64,000 nucleotides of DNA from Gp6-AA40 sp035571515 (GCA_035571515.1 DATNCQ010000143.1:1-64000), one strand, 5' to 3'. Positions 24,942 through 33,457 are shown, counted from the first letter of the stretch. The notes: generated by a model from the sequence alone, not told the origin. Translations and numbers: made by a program.

Positions 24942-26594
24942 GATCGGCTCCGGAATCGCGGCGCCGTCCTTGCGCGGATCGGACGCACCGTAATTGACCT
25001 TCGCCCGGGCGTCTCGCATCACCGCCTGCCCGCCGCCCATCATGTTCGAAAACTCGCCCTGCAGATCGATCTCGTGGCCGCGGCGCGCGAGCGTCTCGCG
25101 GACGCCTTCCGTCACGCGCGATTCGATCATCACGTCCGTCCCCGGAAACGTCAGCTTCACGAAACGCGGCGCCTCGAGCGCCTGCTGGATGTTCAGGTCG
25201 TGGTCGACGATGTTGGAGATGACCTGGACGTGGGCCTGCGGCTGGTTCCAGCCGCCCATCACGCCGAGGCCAATGCTGAGGTGATCGCGCTGCATGAACG
25301 CGGGAATCACGGTCTGCAGCGGACGCTTGCGCGGCGCCAGCGCGTTGGGATGCGAACGATCGAACGTGAAGAGGCCGCCGCGGCTCTGCAGGACGAACCC
25401 GGCGCCCTCCGGCACGACCCCGGAGCCGAAGTTCGCGAAGTTGCTCTGGATGAGCGACGCGATGTTGCCGGCCGCATCGACGGCGCACAGATAGGTCGTG
25501 TCGCCCGCGTGCGCGGGCAGCATGCCGGCCTCCACGCTCGCCTGCGCATGAGACGGATCGATGAGCCGGGCACGCTCGCGCGCGTACGCCTTCGACAACA
25601 TCGCCTCGACCGGCACGCTGGAGAAGCGCGGGTCGCCGACGTGCCGCTGCATGTCCGCGTAGGCCAGCTTCTTTGCCTCGATCATCACGTGCAGCGCGTC
25701 GGCGCTCGCGCGGCCGTACTCGGCCAGGGGAAAGGCCTCCAGGATGTTGAGCATCACGAGCGCCGCAATCCCCTGACTGTTGGGAGGAATCTCGTAGACG
25801 TCCCACCCGCGATAGTTCGTCGTCAGCGGCGTCACCCATTCCGGCTGGTAGTCGGCGAGATCCGCCGCCGCGAGCGCGCCGCGGTGTTCGGCGCTGCACG
25901 CGAGGATGCGCGTGGCGATCTCGCCCCGGTAGAAGGCATCGCCGCCGTCTTTCGCGACCGCGCCCAGCGTTCGTGCCAGGCCGGGATTGCGAAACAGCTC
26001 ACCCGCCGCCGGCGCGCGGCCGCCCGGCAGGAACGTGGCCGTGGCGTTCCGATCCCGCAACTGCACGACGCTCCCCTGCCACTCGAGCGCGGTGATCTCC
26101 GACACGGGGAACCCGTTTTCGGCGTGTGCAATCGCCGCCGACAGCAGCGAATCGAACGGCAGCCTCCCGAACTTTCCGTGCAGGGCCATCCAGCCCGCTA
26201 CGGCGCCCGGCACCGTCGCGGAGTGAATGCCGTTCTGCGGCATCGACTGCATGCCGCGGGCGGTGAGGAACTCGATGCTCGCCGCGGCGGCCGACCAGCC
26301 GCTCGCGTTGAGGCCGTGCACGGCGCCCGTGCCGGCATCGTGCACGATGGCGAAGAGGTCTCCACCGACGCCGTTCATCATCGGCGCGACCACGCCCATG
26401 ACTGCGTTGGCGGCGATCGCGGCCTCCGCGGCGTGACCGCCGCGGGCGAGCACGACGGCGCCGGCCTGCGCCGCGAGCGGGTTCTCCGCGGCGACGATGC
26501 CGCGCGTGGAGACCGCCATCGACCGCGCCTGCGAGCGGCCGATCTGGATGCGGACGTAATCGGCGTTCAGACTGGCTTTAGGCGAGGTAGTCAA
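24933..26594 (-). CDS. Gamma-glutamyltransferase (Ntn hydrolase)
   Basis: 553 residues. The proenzyme layout is intact: RGIVAAENPLAAQAGAVVLA near the start, GVVAPMMNGVGGDLFAIV, then the self-cleavage/catalytic site GDTTYLCAVD with Thr366 as the likely nucleophile, and a late LGVMGGWNQPQAHVQVISNI. It cleaves gamma-glutamyl bonds of glutathione or related peptides after autoprocessing into two chains. No signal peptide is visible, so unlike many homologues it may be cytoplasmic. The start is a TTG overlapping the tail of a short upstream frame; the ATG at 26519 is an alternative. It probably shares a transcript with the downstream carrier. Confidence 0.88.
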   Translation of the reverse strand: MTTSPKASLNADYVRIQIGRSQARSMAVSTRGIVAAENPLAAQAGAVVLARGGHAAEAAIAANAVMGVVAPMMNGVGGDLFAIVHDAGTGAVHGLNASGWSAAAASIEFLTARGMQSMPQNGIHSATVPGAVAGWMALHGKFGRLPFDSLLSAAIAHAENGFPVSEITALEWQGSVVQLRDRNATATFLPGGRAPAAGELFRNPGLARTLGAVAKDGGDAFYRGEIATRILACSAEHRGALAAADLADYQPEWVTPLTTNYRGWDVYEIPPNSQGIAALVMLNILEAFPLAEYGRASADALHVMIEAKKLAYADMQRHVGDPRFSSVPVEAMLSKAYARERARLIDPSHAQASVEAGMLPAHAGDTTYLCAVDAAGNIASLIQSNFANFGSGVVPEGAGFVLQSRGGLFTFDRSHPNALAPRKRPLQTVIPAFMQRDHLSIGLGVMGGWNQPQAHVQVISNIVDHDLNIQQALEAPRFVKLTFPGTDVMIESRVTEGVRETLARRGHEIDLQGEFSNMMGGGQAVMRDARAKVNYGASDPRKDGAAIPEPILG

Positions 26595-26700
26595 CCATTT
26601 TCCCTTCCCACACCGAGCGCTGCTCCAGCGGCAGCATCGCGACGAGCGCCTCGATGGCCGTTTTGGTCGGACCGATGCGGTATTGATAGAGGGCTGATTT
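26578..26700 (-). pseudogene. Coding fragment without start codon upstream of gamma-glutamyltransferase
   Basis: The frame ending at the TAA at 26578-26580 reads KSALYQYRIGPTKTAIEALV, then MLPLEQRSVWEGKMVDYLA, which has normal protein composition and codon use. It runs back through a palindromic repeat to a stop without ATG, GTG or TTG. The family is not recognised. It looks like the 3' remnant of a gene cut by the repeat at 26708-26735, overlapping the transferase start. Confidence 0.4.
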
Positions 26701-26707
26701 TATCAGG

Positions 26708-26735
26708 TGGCTCGGCAGGTCCGGCTGAAGCCGGA
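26708..26735. repeat. Palindromic REP-like element
   Basis: GTCCGGCT-GA-AGCCGGAC is a perfect 8-bp inverted repeat with a 2-nt centre, inside a GC-rich stretch. Such short perfect palindromes are typical REP units. It separates the fragment above from the next small gene. Confidence 0.5.
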
Positions 26736-26788
26736 CCCTACCGCGAACGCGCTCTCGCGCGCGACGCGCCCATCATGGTTGGCGGCAA

Positions 26789-27031
26789 TCACCGCGCGTG
26801 GCGCAGCGGCACCACGTGCTCGAGGACCGCGCCATCCGGCTGCGCGGCACGCGCGCGCTGCCGGCGCGTCTCGAGACGCCGGCGCAGCACCTGCCGCTGC
26901 CGTTCCGAACGGCCCAGCCGCTGACGAAGCAGGTCACGCTGACGGTGGCTCTGCTCGAGCTCGGCGCCGAGCCGCCGATCGGCTGGCAGGCGACTGACCA
27001 AATCGCGTACAAAGCGAGCCCGCCGGCTCAT
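26789..27031 (-). CDS. Possible small Arg/Gln-rich coiled-coil protein
   Basis: 80 residues from the ATG at 27031. The chain is highly charged with a heptad-like helix (LEQSHRQRDLLRQRLGRSER, RQVLRRRLETRRQRARAAQ). No family is recognised. The plus-strand frame at 26798-27058 is also open and has similar codon composition, so strand assignment is uncertain. If real, it is divergent from the gene at 27055 with a 23-nt gap. Confidence 0.38.
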   Translation of the reverse strand: MSRRARFVRDLVSRLPADRRLGAELEQSHRQRDLLRQRLGRSERQRQVLRRRLETRRQRARAAQPDGAVLEHVVPLRHAR

Positions 27032-27054
27032 TTGAAGGCGATAATAGCCCCGCG

Positions 27055-27279
27055 ATGACCGCCTCGCACGAAGGGCGCGTGGCCACCTTGTGGAACCTCA
27101 TGTTCAAGGAGGACCGGGTGAGCTGTGCCGTGTATCACGGCACGCATGGGATGGAGCTGCGGGTCGAGTCGCAGTGCGGCGTCATCCTGACCGAGCCGTT
27201 CGACCTGCAGCCGAGGGCGATGGCGAGGACGCGGGCGCTCCGCGAATCGTTGCTACGCCGTGGGTGGCGTGAAGGCTGA
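27055..27279 (+). CDS. Conserved small protein of unknown function
   Basis: 74 residues: TLWNLMFKEDRVSCAVYHG and GMELRVESQCGVILTEPF suggest a compact beta-rich fold, followed by an Arg-rich helix (RTRALRESLLRRGWREG). Small proteins with a similar W-N-L / SCAVY / ELRV pattern are familiar in this phylum, but I know no function. The stop is adjacent to that of the converging gene at 27280. Confidence 0.6.
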   Translation: MTASHEGRVATLWNLMFKEDRVSCAVYHGTHGMELRVESQCGVILTEPFDLQPRAMARTRALRESLLRRGWREG

Positions 27280-27696
27280 CTACCGCCGCTCGGCGCGGTG
27301 TTCGTTCAGGTGATTGTGGACCGCGAGGTAGACGCGGAACGCGGTCATCGTCCAGAGGCCGGCCGCCGCGAGCTTGTCGTGCTTCGGTCCCACCGTGAAG
27401 TTCCACGCGCTGACGCCGGCGACGTCGATGATGCCGCCGAGCGACACCATTCGCGCGGGGTTCGCCTGCAGCGGCTTCAGCAGCGGGTTCGTTTCCTGGA
27501 CCTTGTAGAACTTCAGGGCGTGATACGTGGTGATCCAGTCCGCGGTCGCCGCGGTGCCCGCCGCAATCGTCGGCCAGTACAACCGGGTACCCCTTTGCGG
27601 CACCAGTGCCGGCTCCTGTGCAAACGCCGCCGATGGAAAGACGCTGGCGACGAGCAGTGCTGCCGCGAGGACTCGAACCTTCCGACTGCAGGGCAT
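27280..27696 (-). CDS. Exported or membrane protein of unknown function
   Basis: 138 residues with signal peptide (VRVLAAALLVASVFPSAAFA). The mature part has hydrophobic helices (LYWPTIAAGTAATADWITTY, MVSLGGIIDVAGVSAWNF, AAAGLWTMTAFRVYLAVHNH) and no catalytic motif. The start ATG at 27696 has no obvious ribosome site. It converges on the small gene at 27055-27279 without a gap. Confidence 0.6.
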   Translation of the reverse strand: MPCSRKVRVLAAALLVASVFPSAAFAQEPALVPQRGTRLYWPTIAAGTAATADWITTYHALKFYKVQETNPLLKPLQANPARMVSLGGIIDVAGVSAWNFTVGPKHDKLAAAGLWTMTAFRVYLAVHNHLNEHRAERR

Positions 27697-27735
27697 GACG
27701 GCTCTATCGGCCCCAACGTGCTAATTCTTTAGGTA

Positions 27736-28908
27736 ATGCCCGCCGCCGTCCGCCTCGGCTCCGACGTGCTTCTCTGCTCCAACCGCCTGACGGCGGCCAG
27801 GGTCGGCGTGGTCTGCAACCACGCGTCGATCGACCGCGGCTTCCTGCACGTGATCGACCGCGTGGCGACGTGCGAGGGGGTGACGCTGGGCGCCATTTTC
27901 GGGCCCCAGCACGGCTTCCGCTCCGACGTGCAGGACAACATGGTGGAGACGCCGCACGGCGACGACCCGCGGCGGCGCGTGCCCGTGTACTCGCTTTACA
28001 GCGAGACGCGCGAGCCGACTGCGGAGATGCTGCGCGGCCTCGACGCGCTCGTCATCGACCTGCAGGACATCGGCGCGCGCATCTATACCTACATCTATAC
28101 GATGGCCAACTGCATGCGGGCCGCGGCGCGCAACCGCGTGCAGGTGATCGTGTGCGACCGGCCGAACCCGATCGGCGGCGAGGCGATCGAGGGCGCGACG
28201 CTCCGCACCGGCTGGGAGTCGTTCGTCGGCCAGTTTCCCATCCCGATGCGCCACGGCATGACCATCGGCGAGCTCGCGATGCTGTTCAACGACGCGTTCG
28301 GCATCGGCGCCCGCCTCGACGTGGTGCGCATGGAAGGATGGACGCGCGGCATGTACGCCGACGAGACGGGCCTGCCGTGGGTGATGCCGTCACCGAACAT
28401 GCCGACGCTCGACACCGCGATCGTCTACCCGGGCACGGTGCTGTTCGAAGGCACGATGCTGTCGGAGGGGCGCGGCACGACGCGGCCGTTCGAGCTGGTC
28501 GGGGCGCCGTGGATTGACGCGGAGCGCTTTGCGGCCGGGATGAACGGCGCCGGCCTCGCGGGCGCCTACTTCCGTCCCGCCGGCTTCGAGCCGACGTTCC
28601 AGAAGCACGCGAAGCAGCCGTGCGGCGGCTGCCAGATTCACGTCACCGACCGCCAGGCGTTCGAGCCGGTCATCACGGGCGTCGCGCTGATCGACATGTT
28701 CCGCCGCCTCGATCCGGGCCGCTTCGCGTGGCGGCAGCCGCCGTACGAGTACGAGCACGACAAGATGCCGATCGACATCCTCGCCGGCGCGGACACACTG
28801 CGACAGCAGATCGAGACCGGCGTTCCCATTCGCGACATCGGGGCGAGCTGGAAGGACGACGAAGCCGCGTTTCGCAAGTTGCGTCAGCAGTACTTGCTGT
28901 ACGAGTAG
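27736..28908 (+). CDS. DUF1343 protein, NamZ-like exo-beta-N-acetylmuramidase
   Basis: 390 residues. The DUF1343 hallmarks are present: VGVVCNHASI, LGAIFGPQHGFRSDVQDNM, LDALVIDLQDIGARIYTYIY, VIVCDRPNPIGG, WVMPSPNMPTLDTAIVYPGT, LFEGTMLSEGRGTTRPFELV. Characterised members (NamZ, GH171) release MurNAc from the non-reducing end of peptidoglycan fragments. Many are exported; this one shows no signal peptide, so it may act on recovered muropeptides in the cytoplasm. It stands alone, 39 nt from the divergent gene. Confidence 0.88.
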   Translation: MPAAVRLGSDVLLCSNRLTAARVGVVCNHASIDRGFLHVIDRVATCEGVTLGAIFGPQHGFRSDVQDNMVETPHGDDPRRRVPVYSLYSETREPTAEMLRGLDALVIDLQDIGARIYTYIYTMANCMRAAARNRVQVIVCDRPNPIGGEAIEGATLRTGWESFVGQFPIPMRHGMTIGELAMLFNDAFGIGARLDVVRMEGWTRGMYADETGLPWVMPSPNMPTLDTAIVYPGTVLFEGTMLSEGRGTTRPFELVGAPWIDAERFAAGMNGAGLAGAYFRPAGFEPTFQKHAKQPCGGCQIHVTDRQAFEPVITGVALIDMFRRLDPGRFAWRQPPYEYEHDKMPIDILAGADTLRQQIETGVPIRDIGASWKDDEAAFRKLRQQYLLYE

Positions 28909-28922
28909 GGCGCGAGAAACGC

Positions 28923-28985
28923 CCAACTTCCAACTCCCGACTTCCAAGAGCTGCTTGGGAGTTGGAGGTTGGACGTTGGGAGTTG
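28923..28985. repeat. Heptad repeat with a 16-bp hairpin between converging genes
   Basis: Left arm CCAACTT, CCAACTC, CCGACTT, CCAAGAG; right arm GGGAGTT, GGAGGTT, GGACGTT, GGGAGTT. CCAACTTCCAACTCCC (28923-28938) pairs with 28957-28972 with a single G-T wobble. It lies just after the muramidase stop and just after the LOG gene stop on the other strand, so it could terminate both. Confidence 0.8.
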
Positions 28986-28999
28986 ACCCGCGAAGAGCC

Positions 29000-29875
29000 C
29001 TACGCCCCCGCCCCGGACCGCGTCTTGGCGATGCCGGGCGCTTTCTTCTCCTGCGTGATGGGCGGCGTCAGGTGGTACTCGGTCAGGTGCGCCTTGAGCA
29101 GCTGGAACGCGCTCTCCGGCGTGTCGGCGCGCGTCAGCAGGTCGACATCGCGGTCGGCGATCGCGCCCCACTCCACGAGCGGCTTCATGTTGAGAATGGG
29201 ATCCCAGTACTCGCTGCCGTAGAGCACGATCTGAATCTGCTTGGCGAGCTTCTCCGTCTGCATCAGCGTGAGGATCTCGAACATCTCGTCGAGCGTGCCG
29301 AACCCGCCGGGAAAGATCACCAGCGCCTTCGCGAGGTAGGCGAACCAGAACTTGCGCATGAAGAAGTAGTGGAACTCGAAGTGCAAGCCGTCGGTGATGT
29401 AGCGGTTCGGACCCTGCTCGTGCGGCAGGCTGATGTTGAGGCCGATCGTCTTTCCGCCGGCGTCGGACGCGCCGCGGTTGGCCGCCTCCATGATGCCGGG
29501 GCCGCCGCCCGAGGTGACGACGAAACGGTGGTGCGTGGTGTCGAGGCCCTGCGCCCACTCGGTGAGCATGTGCGCCAGCTCGCGCGCCTCCTCGTAGTAG
29601 CGCGACCACTCCACGGCGCGGCGCCCGCGCGCCAGGATCTCGTCGACGTCGCGGCTGCTGCCGACGCCGTGCACCTTCAGCAGCTCGTCGAGCGCGTGCT
29701 GTGCCGCCTCGCGGCTGTGAATGCGCGCCGAGCCGAAGAACACGACGGTGTCCTGGATGTTCTGCAGCTTGAAGCGCCGCTGCGGCTCGAGGTATTCGGC
29801 GAGGAGGCGGATGGGACGCGCGTCTTCGCTCTTCAGGAAGGAAGGATCGAGGTAGGCCTTCGGCTGCGAACCCAT
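29000..29875 (-). CDS. LOG-family Rossmann protein (TIGR00730, PpnN/YgdH-like)
   Basis: 291 residues from the ATG at 29875; a longer frame to 29911 would overlap the divergent gene. It contains the lysine-decarboxylase-like/LOG signatures: TVVFFGSARI, TSGGGPGIMEAANRGA and PGGFGTLDEMFEIL, the last being the PGGxGTxxE nucleotide-phosphate site. Members hydrolyse the N-glycosidic bond of nucleoside 5'-monophosphates. The N-terminal extension (about 75 residues before TVVFFGS) resembles longer bacterial forms. Confidence 0.87.
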   Translation of the reverse strand: MGSQPKAYLDPSFLKSEDARPIRLLAEYLEPQRRFKLQNIQDTVVFFGSARIHSREAAQHALDELLKVHGVGSSRDVDEILARGRRAVEWSRYYEEARELAHMLTEWAQGLDTTHHRFVVTSGGGPGIMEAANRGASDAGGKTIGLNISLPHEQGPNRYITDGLHFEFHYFFMRKFWFAYLAKALVIFPGGFGTLDEMFEILTLMQTEKLAKQIQIVLYGSEYWDPILNMKPLVEWGAIADRDVDLLTRADTPESAFQLLKAHLTEYHLTPPITQEKKAPGIAKTRSGAGA

Positions 29876-29919
29876 CCCCCGATTATGGATGCTGGGCCGC
29901 GTTGGTGTCACACTGTGGT

Positions 29920-30384
29920 GTGCTCGAGTTCACGACGGACCTCGTCATCGTCGCCCCGCCGACGAAGGTGCTCGAGGCCTTCTTCGATCCGAAGGCGCTG
30001 GCGGCGTGGTGGCAGGCGAAACAGGCGGTCTGCGTGCCTCGTCCGCTGGGCAGCTATGCCGTCGAGTGGGAGCCGACCGAGTGGCGTGACGAGGTTCTCG
30101 GCCGCCTCGGCGGTGCGCTGCACGCGACCGTGATGGAGTTCAAGCCCGGACGCGAGTTCTTCCTCGCCGACACGTACTGGCTGCCGCCCGACGGGGATCC
30201 CATCGGACCGATGGCGCTCGAGGTCACCTGCAGCCGGCACACATGGGGCACCCAGCTGCACCTCCGCCAATCGGGCTACGAGGAAGGCGTGCGGTGGCGC
30301 AGGTATTACGAGTTGATCGGCCCGGGATGGAACCGCGCGCTCGAGTCGCTGAAGAAGTTCGTCGAGCGTGGCAGGGTGGAGTAA
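29920..30384 (+). CDS. SRPBCC (AHSA1-like) domain protein
   Basis: 154 residues if started at the GTG at 29920; GTG 29905 and TTG 29902 are in-frame alternatives. A START/Bet v1-like helix-grip fold is suggested by FTTDLVIVAPPTKVLEAFFD (first strand and helix), ALAAWW, then TVMEFKPGREFFL and a long C-terminal helix (GWNRALESLKKFVERG). Such proteins bind hydrophobic ligands or assist Hsp90-like ATPases. It is divergent from the LOG gene with 44 nt between and ends 3 nt before the pyruvate kinase stop on the other strand. Confidence 0.75.
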   Translation: MLEFTTDLVIVAPPTKVLEAFFDPKALAAWWQAKQAVCVPRPLGSYAVEWEPTEWRDEVLGRLGGALHATVMEFKPGREFFLADTYWLPPDGDPIGPMALEVTCSRHTWGTQLHLRQSGYEEGVRWRRYYELIGPGWNRALESLKKFVERGRVE

Positions 30385-30387
30385 TCC

Positions 30388-31800
30388 TCACACCCGTTGC
30401 AGCTTCAGGAAGTTCGACGGACCGGCCGCCAGGTCCGGCGAGATGCTGACGATCACGATGGCGGACTGCGGCGCCACGAGCGAGCGCGAGACGAGCATCT
30501 CGCCGATCTTCGTGATCGTCTCCGCGACATCGCCGCCGAGATCGCAGATGAGCGGGACGACCCCCCACGCGAGCGCGAGCTGGCGCGCGATCGCGTCGCT
30601 CCCGGTGGCCGCGTAGATCGACGCGCGCGGCCGCAGCGCCGACAGCACGCGCGCGGTCTTGCCGCCGCGGGTGACCGCGACGATGGCGGCTGCGTTGCTG
30701 TGTCCGGCAAGCGTCACGGCCGCTTCGCAGAGGGCGAGGCCGGGCCCCGACAACAGGTGCGTATCGGCCGGCGTCATCGACGCCGCCGGCGGCATCTGTT
30801 CGGCGTCGCGGATGATGAGCTCCAGCGTCTGCACCGCCCTCACCGGATACCTGCCTGCCGCCGTCTCGCCCGCGAGCATGATGGCGTCCACCCCGTCGTC
30901 CACGGCGTTGGCGGCGTCGCTCACCTCCGCGCGAGTCGGGCGCGGCTCGTTGCGCATGGATTCCAGCACCTGCGTCGCGACGATGACGGGGATGACGCGG
31001 GCGCGCGCCTTGCGCGTGATCTCCTTCTGGATGCGCGGCACCCGCTCGAGCGGCAGCTCGAGGCCGAGATCGCCGCGCGCGACCATCACCGCGTCGCACA
31101 CCTCCAGGATCTCGTCGATGCGCTCGACCGCCTGCGGCCGTTCGAGCTTGGCGACGAGCGGCGTGCGCGGGGTGCCCGCCTTCACGAGCGCGGCGCGCGC
31201 CTGCCGCAGGTCCTCGGCGGTCTGCACGAAGCTGAGCGCGACGTAATCGACGCCCATCCCCGCGCCGAAGGTCAGGTCGTCGACGTCCTTCGGCGTCAGC
31301 GCGTTGGCCGCCAACACGACGCCAGGCACGTTGATCCCCTTGTGTTCCCCGAGCACGCCGCCGTCGACCACCGTCGTCCGCAGCTCGCTGCCGGACACGC
31401 TCTCGACGCGCAGCTGGATGTGTCCGTCATCGAGCAGCAGCGCGTTGCCGGCGGACACGGCCTTCGTGAGATCGAAGGTCGTCGAGATGACGCCGCCCTC
31501 GCCCGCCGCACCGCCGATCACCACGCGCAGCGGGTCGCCGGCCTTCAGCTCGATCGGCTGATGGTTCTTCAACTCGCCGGTGCGGATCTTCGGGCCGCTG
31601 AGATCCTGCATGATGGCGACGTGGCGCCCGACGTGTTCGGCGGCGCCCCGGATGCGTCCGATCGCCGTGCCGTGCGTGTCGTGCGTGCCGTGCGAGAAGT
31701 TGAGGCGGAAGACGTCGGTGCCGGCGCCGATCAACGCGCGAATGATGTCGTCGCTGTCGCTGGCCGGACCAACGGTGGCGATGATCTTGGTGTGTCTCAC
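30388..31800 (-). CDS. pyk: Pyruvate kinase
   Basis: 470 residues from the GTG at 31800, the normal family length; the frame stays open further upstream but that part is antisense to the small gene and the amidase. Motifs in order: TKIIATVGPASDSDDII, FRLNFSHG, IMQDLSGPKIRTGEL, LLLDDGHI, VDYVALSFVQ, LVAKLERPQAVERIDEILE (catalytic Lys and Mg-binding Glu), VMVARGDLGLELPLE, PVIVATQVLESM, then the C-terminal domain. It converts phosphoenolpyruvate and ADP to pyruvate and ATP. It is divergent from the small gene at 31828. Confidence 0.95.
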   Translation of the reverse strand: MRHTKIIATVGPASDSDDIIRALIGAGTDVFRLNFSHGTHDTHGTAIGRIRGAAEHVGRHVAIMQDLSGPKIRTGELKNHQPIELKAGDPLRVVIGGAAGEGGVISTTFDLTKAVSAGNALLLDDGHIQLRVESVSGSELRTTVVDGGVLGEHKGINVPGVVLAANALTPKDVDDLTFGAGMGVDYVALSFVQTAEDLRQARAALVKAGTPRTPLVAKLERPQAVERIDEILEVCDAVMVARGDLGLELPLERVPRIQKEITRKARARVIPVIVATQVLESMRNEPRPTRAEVSDAANAVDDGVDAIMLAGETAAGRYPVRAVQTLELIIRDAEQMPPAASMTPADTHLLSGPGLALCEAAVTLAGHSNAAAIVAVTRGGKTARVLSALRPRASIYAATGSDAIARQLALAWGVVPLICDLGGDVAETITKIGEMLVSRSLVAPQSAIVIVSISPDLAAGPSNFLKLQRV

Positions 31801-31827
31801 GTGGCGATCAGAGTACGCTGTACGGGC

Positions 31828-32076
31828 ATGACGGTGAAAGCGTGGCTCGAAATGGCAATGCACGACGCGGAGCGGCGCGGCCTTCCCGAACTCAAGCCGC
31901 TGCTCGAGGCGCTCGCCAGGGCGACGTCGGCGCTCAGAACGGCGGAGTGGAACGCCGACGCCACCGGCGACGCGGCGCTCGGTCCGGATCCCGGATCCCC
32001 TTCGACTCCGCTCGGGGCAAGCGCGAACCCCCTCGACTCCGCTCGCGGCAAGGCGGATCCCGGCCGTGGGCGCTGA
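31828..32076 (+). CDS. Small helical protein with a repeat-derived C terminus
   Basis: 82 residues. Residues 1-50 (VKAWLEMAMHDAERRGLPEL, KPLLEALARATSALRTAEW) form a plausible two-helix domain of unknown function. From about residue 53 the sequence (GPDPGSPSTPLGASANPLDS and on) is translated repeat DNA. The TGA overlaps the amidase GTG start by 11 nt, so coupling is likely. The first part looks conserved in type; the tail is probably neutral. Confidence 0.6.
   Translation: MTVKAWLEMAMHDAERRGLPELKPLLEALARATSALRTAEWNADATGDAALGPDPGSPSTPLGASANPLDSARGKADPGRGR
31986..32061. repeat. GGATCCC-type repeat within the small gene
   Basis: GGATCCC at 31986, 31993 and 32055, with a 23-nt direct repeat of the CCTTCGACTCCGCTCGGGG type at 31999 and 32030. 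The unit recurs in opposite orientation in addA at 40627-40678, where it is read in the equivalent peptide frame. Confidence 0.7.
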
Positions 32077-33457
32077 CCCGCTGACCATTGCCGGCCTGTC
32101 GCGCGCGCTCGAGGCACGCGAGACGACAGCCGAAGCAGTCGTCGAGCGATGCCTCCAGCGCATCGCGGAGCGCAACGCGGCACTCAACGCGTTCATCACC
32201 GTGTTCGGGGACGAGGCTCGCGAGCGGGCGCGCGCGGCCGACCGTGAGATGGCCGCCGGGCGGCGCCGCGGTCCGCTGCACGGCGTCCCGATTTCGCTGA
32301 AGGACCTGTTCGACGTGCGCGGCACGGCGACCACCGCCGCCTCGCGCGTGCGCGAGCACCACGTGGCCGACGCCGACGCGCCGTCGGTCGCCGCGCTGCG
32401 CGACGCCGGCGCGATCATCATCGGCAAGACGAACCTGCACGAGTTCGCCTTCGGCACCACCAACGAGGATTCGGCGTTCGGGCCCGCACGGCATCCGCAC
32501 GACCCGAACCGATCGCCGGGCGGGTCGTCGGGCGGCTCCGCGGCGTCGGTCGCCGACGGGATGTGTTTCGCGTCGATGGGCACCGATACCGGGGGGTCGA
32601 TTCGCATTCCATCGGCGGTCTGCGGGCTCGTCGGCCTGAAGCCGGCATTCGGCGAGCTCTCGACGGAAGGCGTCGTCCCGCTCAGCGGCACACTCGACCA
32701 CATCGGGCCGATCTGCCGGTCTGTCGAAGATGCGGCAATCCTCTACGACGTGTTGCGCGGCGGCGGCGTGCGTCCCACCGGCAAGCCGATCGACCTTCGC
32801 GCGCTGCGTCTCGGCGTCGCTCGCGGCTACTTCATGGCGCTGCTCGACCCGCAGGTCGCGGCCGCCTTCGACGCCGCGTGCGAACGGCTGCGCGAGGCCG
32901 GCGCCAGGCTGGAGGAGGTGTCGATTCCGCATGTCGGAGACGTCGCCGCCATCTACCTCCACATCGTGCTGACGGAGGCGGCCGCCTATCACGCGAAGAC
33001 GCTCGAACGACGGCCCGAGGATTACACGCCGAACGTTCGCATCCGGCTCGAGATGGGACGCTATGTCTTGGGCGAGGACTACGCGAGAGCGATGCGGGGA
33101 CGCGAGTTGATTCGGCGCGAGGTGGATGCCGCGCTCGAAGACCAGGACGCCTTGCTGCTTCCGACGCTCCCGATTCCCGCGCCGAAGATTGGCGCGGCGA
33201 CGGTCAGGATCGGCGCGGTCGAGGAACCGGTCCGCAACGTGATGCTGCGCTGTACGCAGGCCTTCAACCTCTCAGGCCATCCGGCGTTGTCACTTCCGTG
33301 TGGCAGCACCACGGACGGCCTTCCGGTCGGCGCGCAGATCGTTGGCGCGGCTGGCGACACACCTGGACTCCTGCGGGTCGCCGGGGCGGTCGAATCCATC
33401 GTGGCCGCGCGCGCGGCCGCGCACGCCGGCTATCTCGGGCCGGGCGGCTCCCGTTGA
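32066..33457 (+). CDS. Amidase-signature enzyme (GatA-like fold)
   Basis: 463 residues, GTG start overlapping the upstream stop. The Ser-cisSer-Lys triad is complete: Lys79 in ISLKDLFDVRG, Ser154 in PGGSSGGSAA and the nucleophile Ser178 in GTDTGGSIRIP, with the usual 24-residue Ser-Ser spacing. The chain then gives VCGLVGLKPAFG and ends with ALSLPCGSTTDGLPVGAQIV. It hydrolyses an amide. No GatB or GatC gene is nearby, so it is more likely a stand-alone amidase than tRNA amidotransferase subunit A. Its 3' end overlaps a small minus-strand frame by 28 nt. Confidence 0.9.
   Translation: MGADPLTIAGLSRALEARETTAEAVVERCLQRIAERNAALNAFITVFGDEARERARAADREMAAGRRRGPLHGVPISLKDLFDVRGTATTAASRVREHHVADADAPSVAALRDAGAIIIGKTNLHEFAFGTTNEDSAFGPARHPHDPNRSPGGSSGGSAASVADGMCFASMGTDTGGSIRIPSAVCGLVGLKPAFGELSTEGVVPLSGTLDHIGPICRSVEDAAILYDVLRGGGVRPTGKPIDLRALRLGVARGYFMALLDPQVAAAFDAACERLREAGARLEEVSIPHVGDVAAIYLHIVLTEAAAYHAKTLERRPEDYTPNVRIRLEMGRYVLGEDYARAMRGRELIRREVDAALEDQDALLLPTLPIPAPKIGAATVRIGAVEEPVRNVMLRCTQAFNLSGHPALSLPCGSTTDGLPVGAQIVGAAGDTPGLLRVAGAVESIVAARAAAHAGYLGPGGSR

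Noticed and set aside
26798..27058. Plus-strand 86-codon frame
   Set aside because: Overlaps the more protein-like charged helical frame on the minus strand and ends inside the next gene start; kept only as an alternative.
27650..27720. tRNA-like stretch with GGTTCGAGTCC and GCCCTGCAG on the minus strand
   Set aside because: The T stem does not pair and no acceptor stem exists; the bases encode the start of the signal peptide of the gene ending at 27280.
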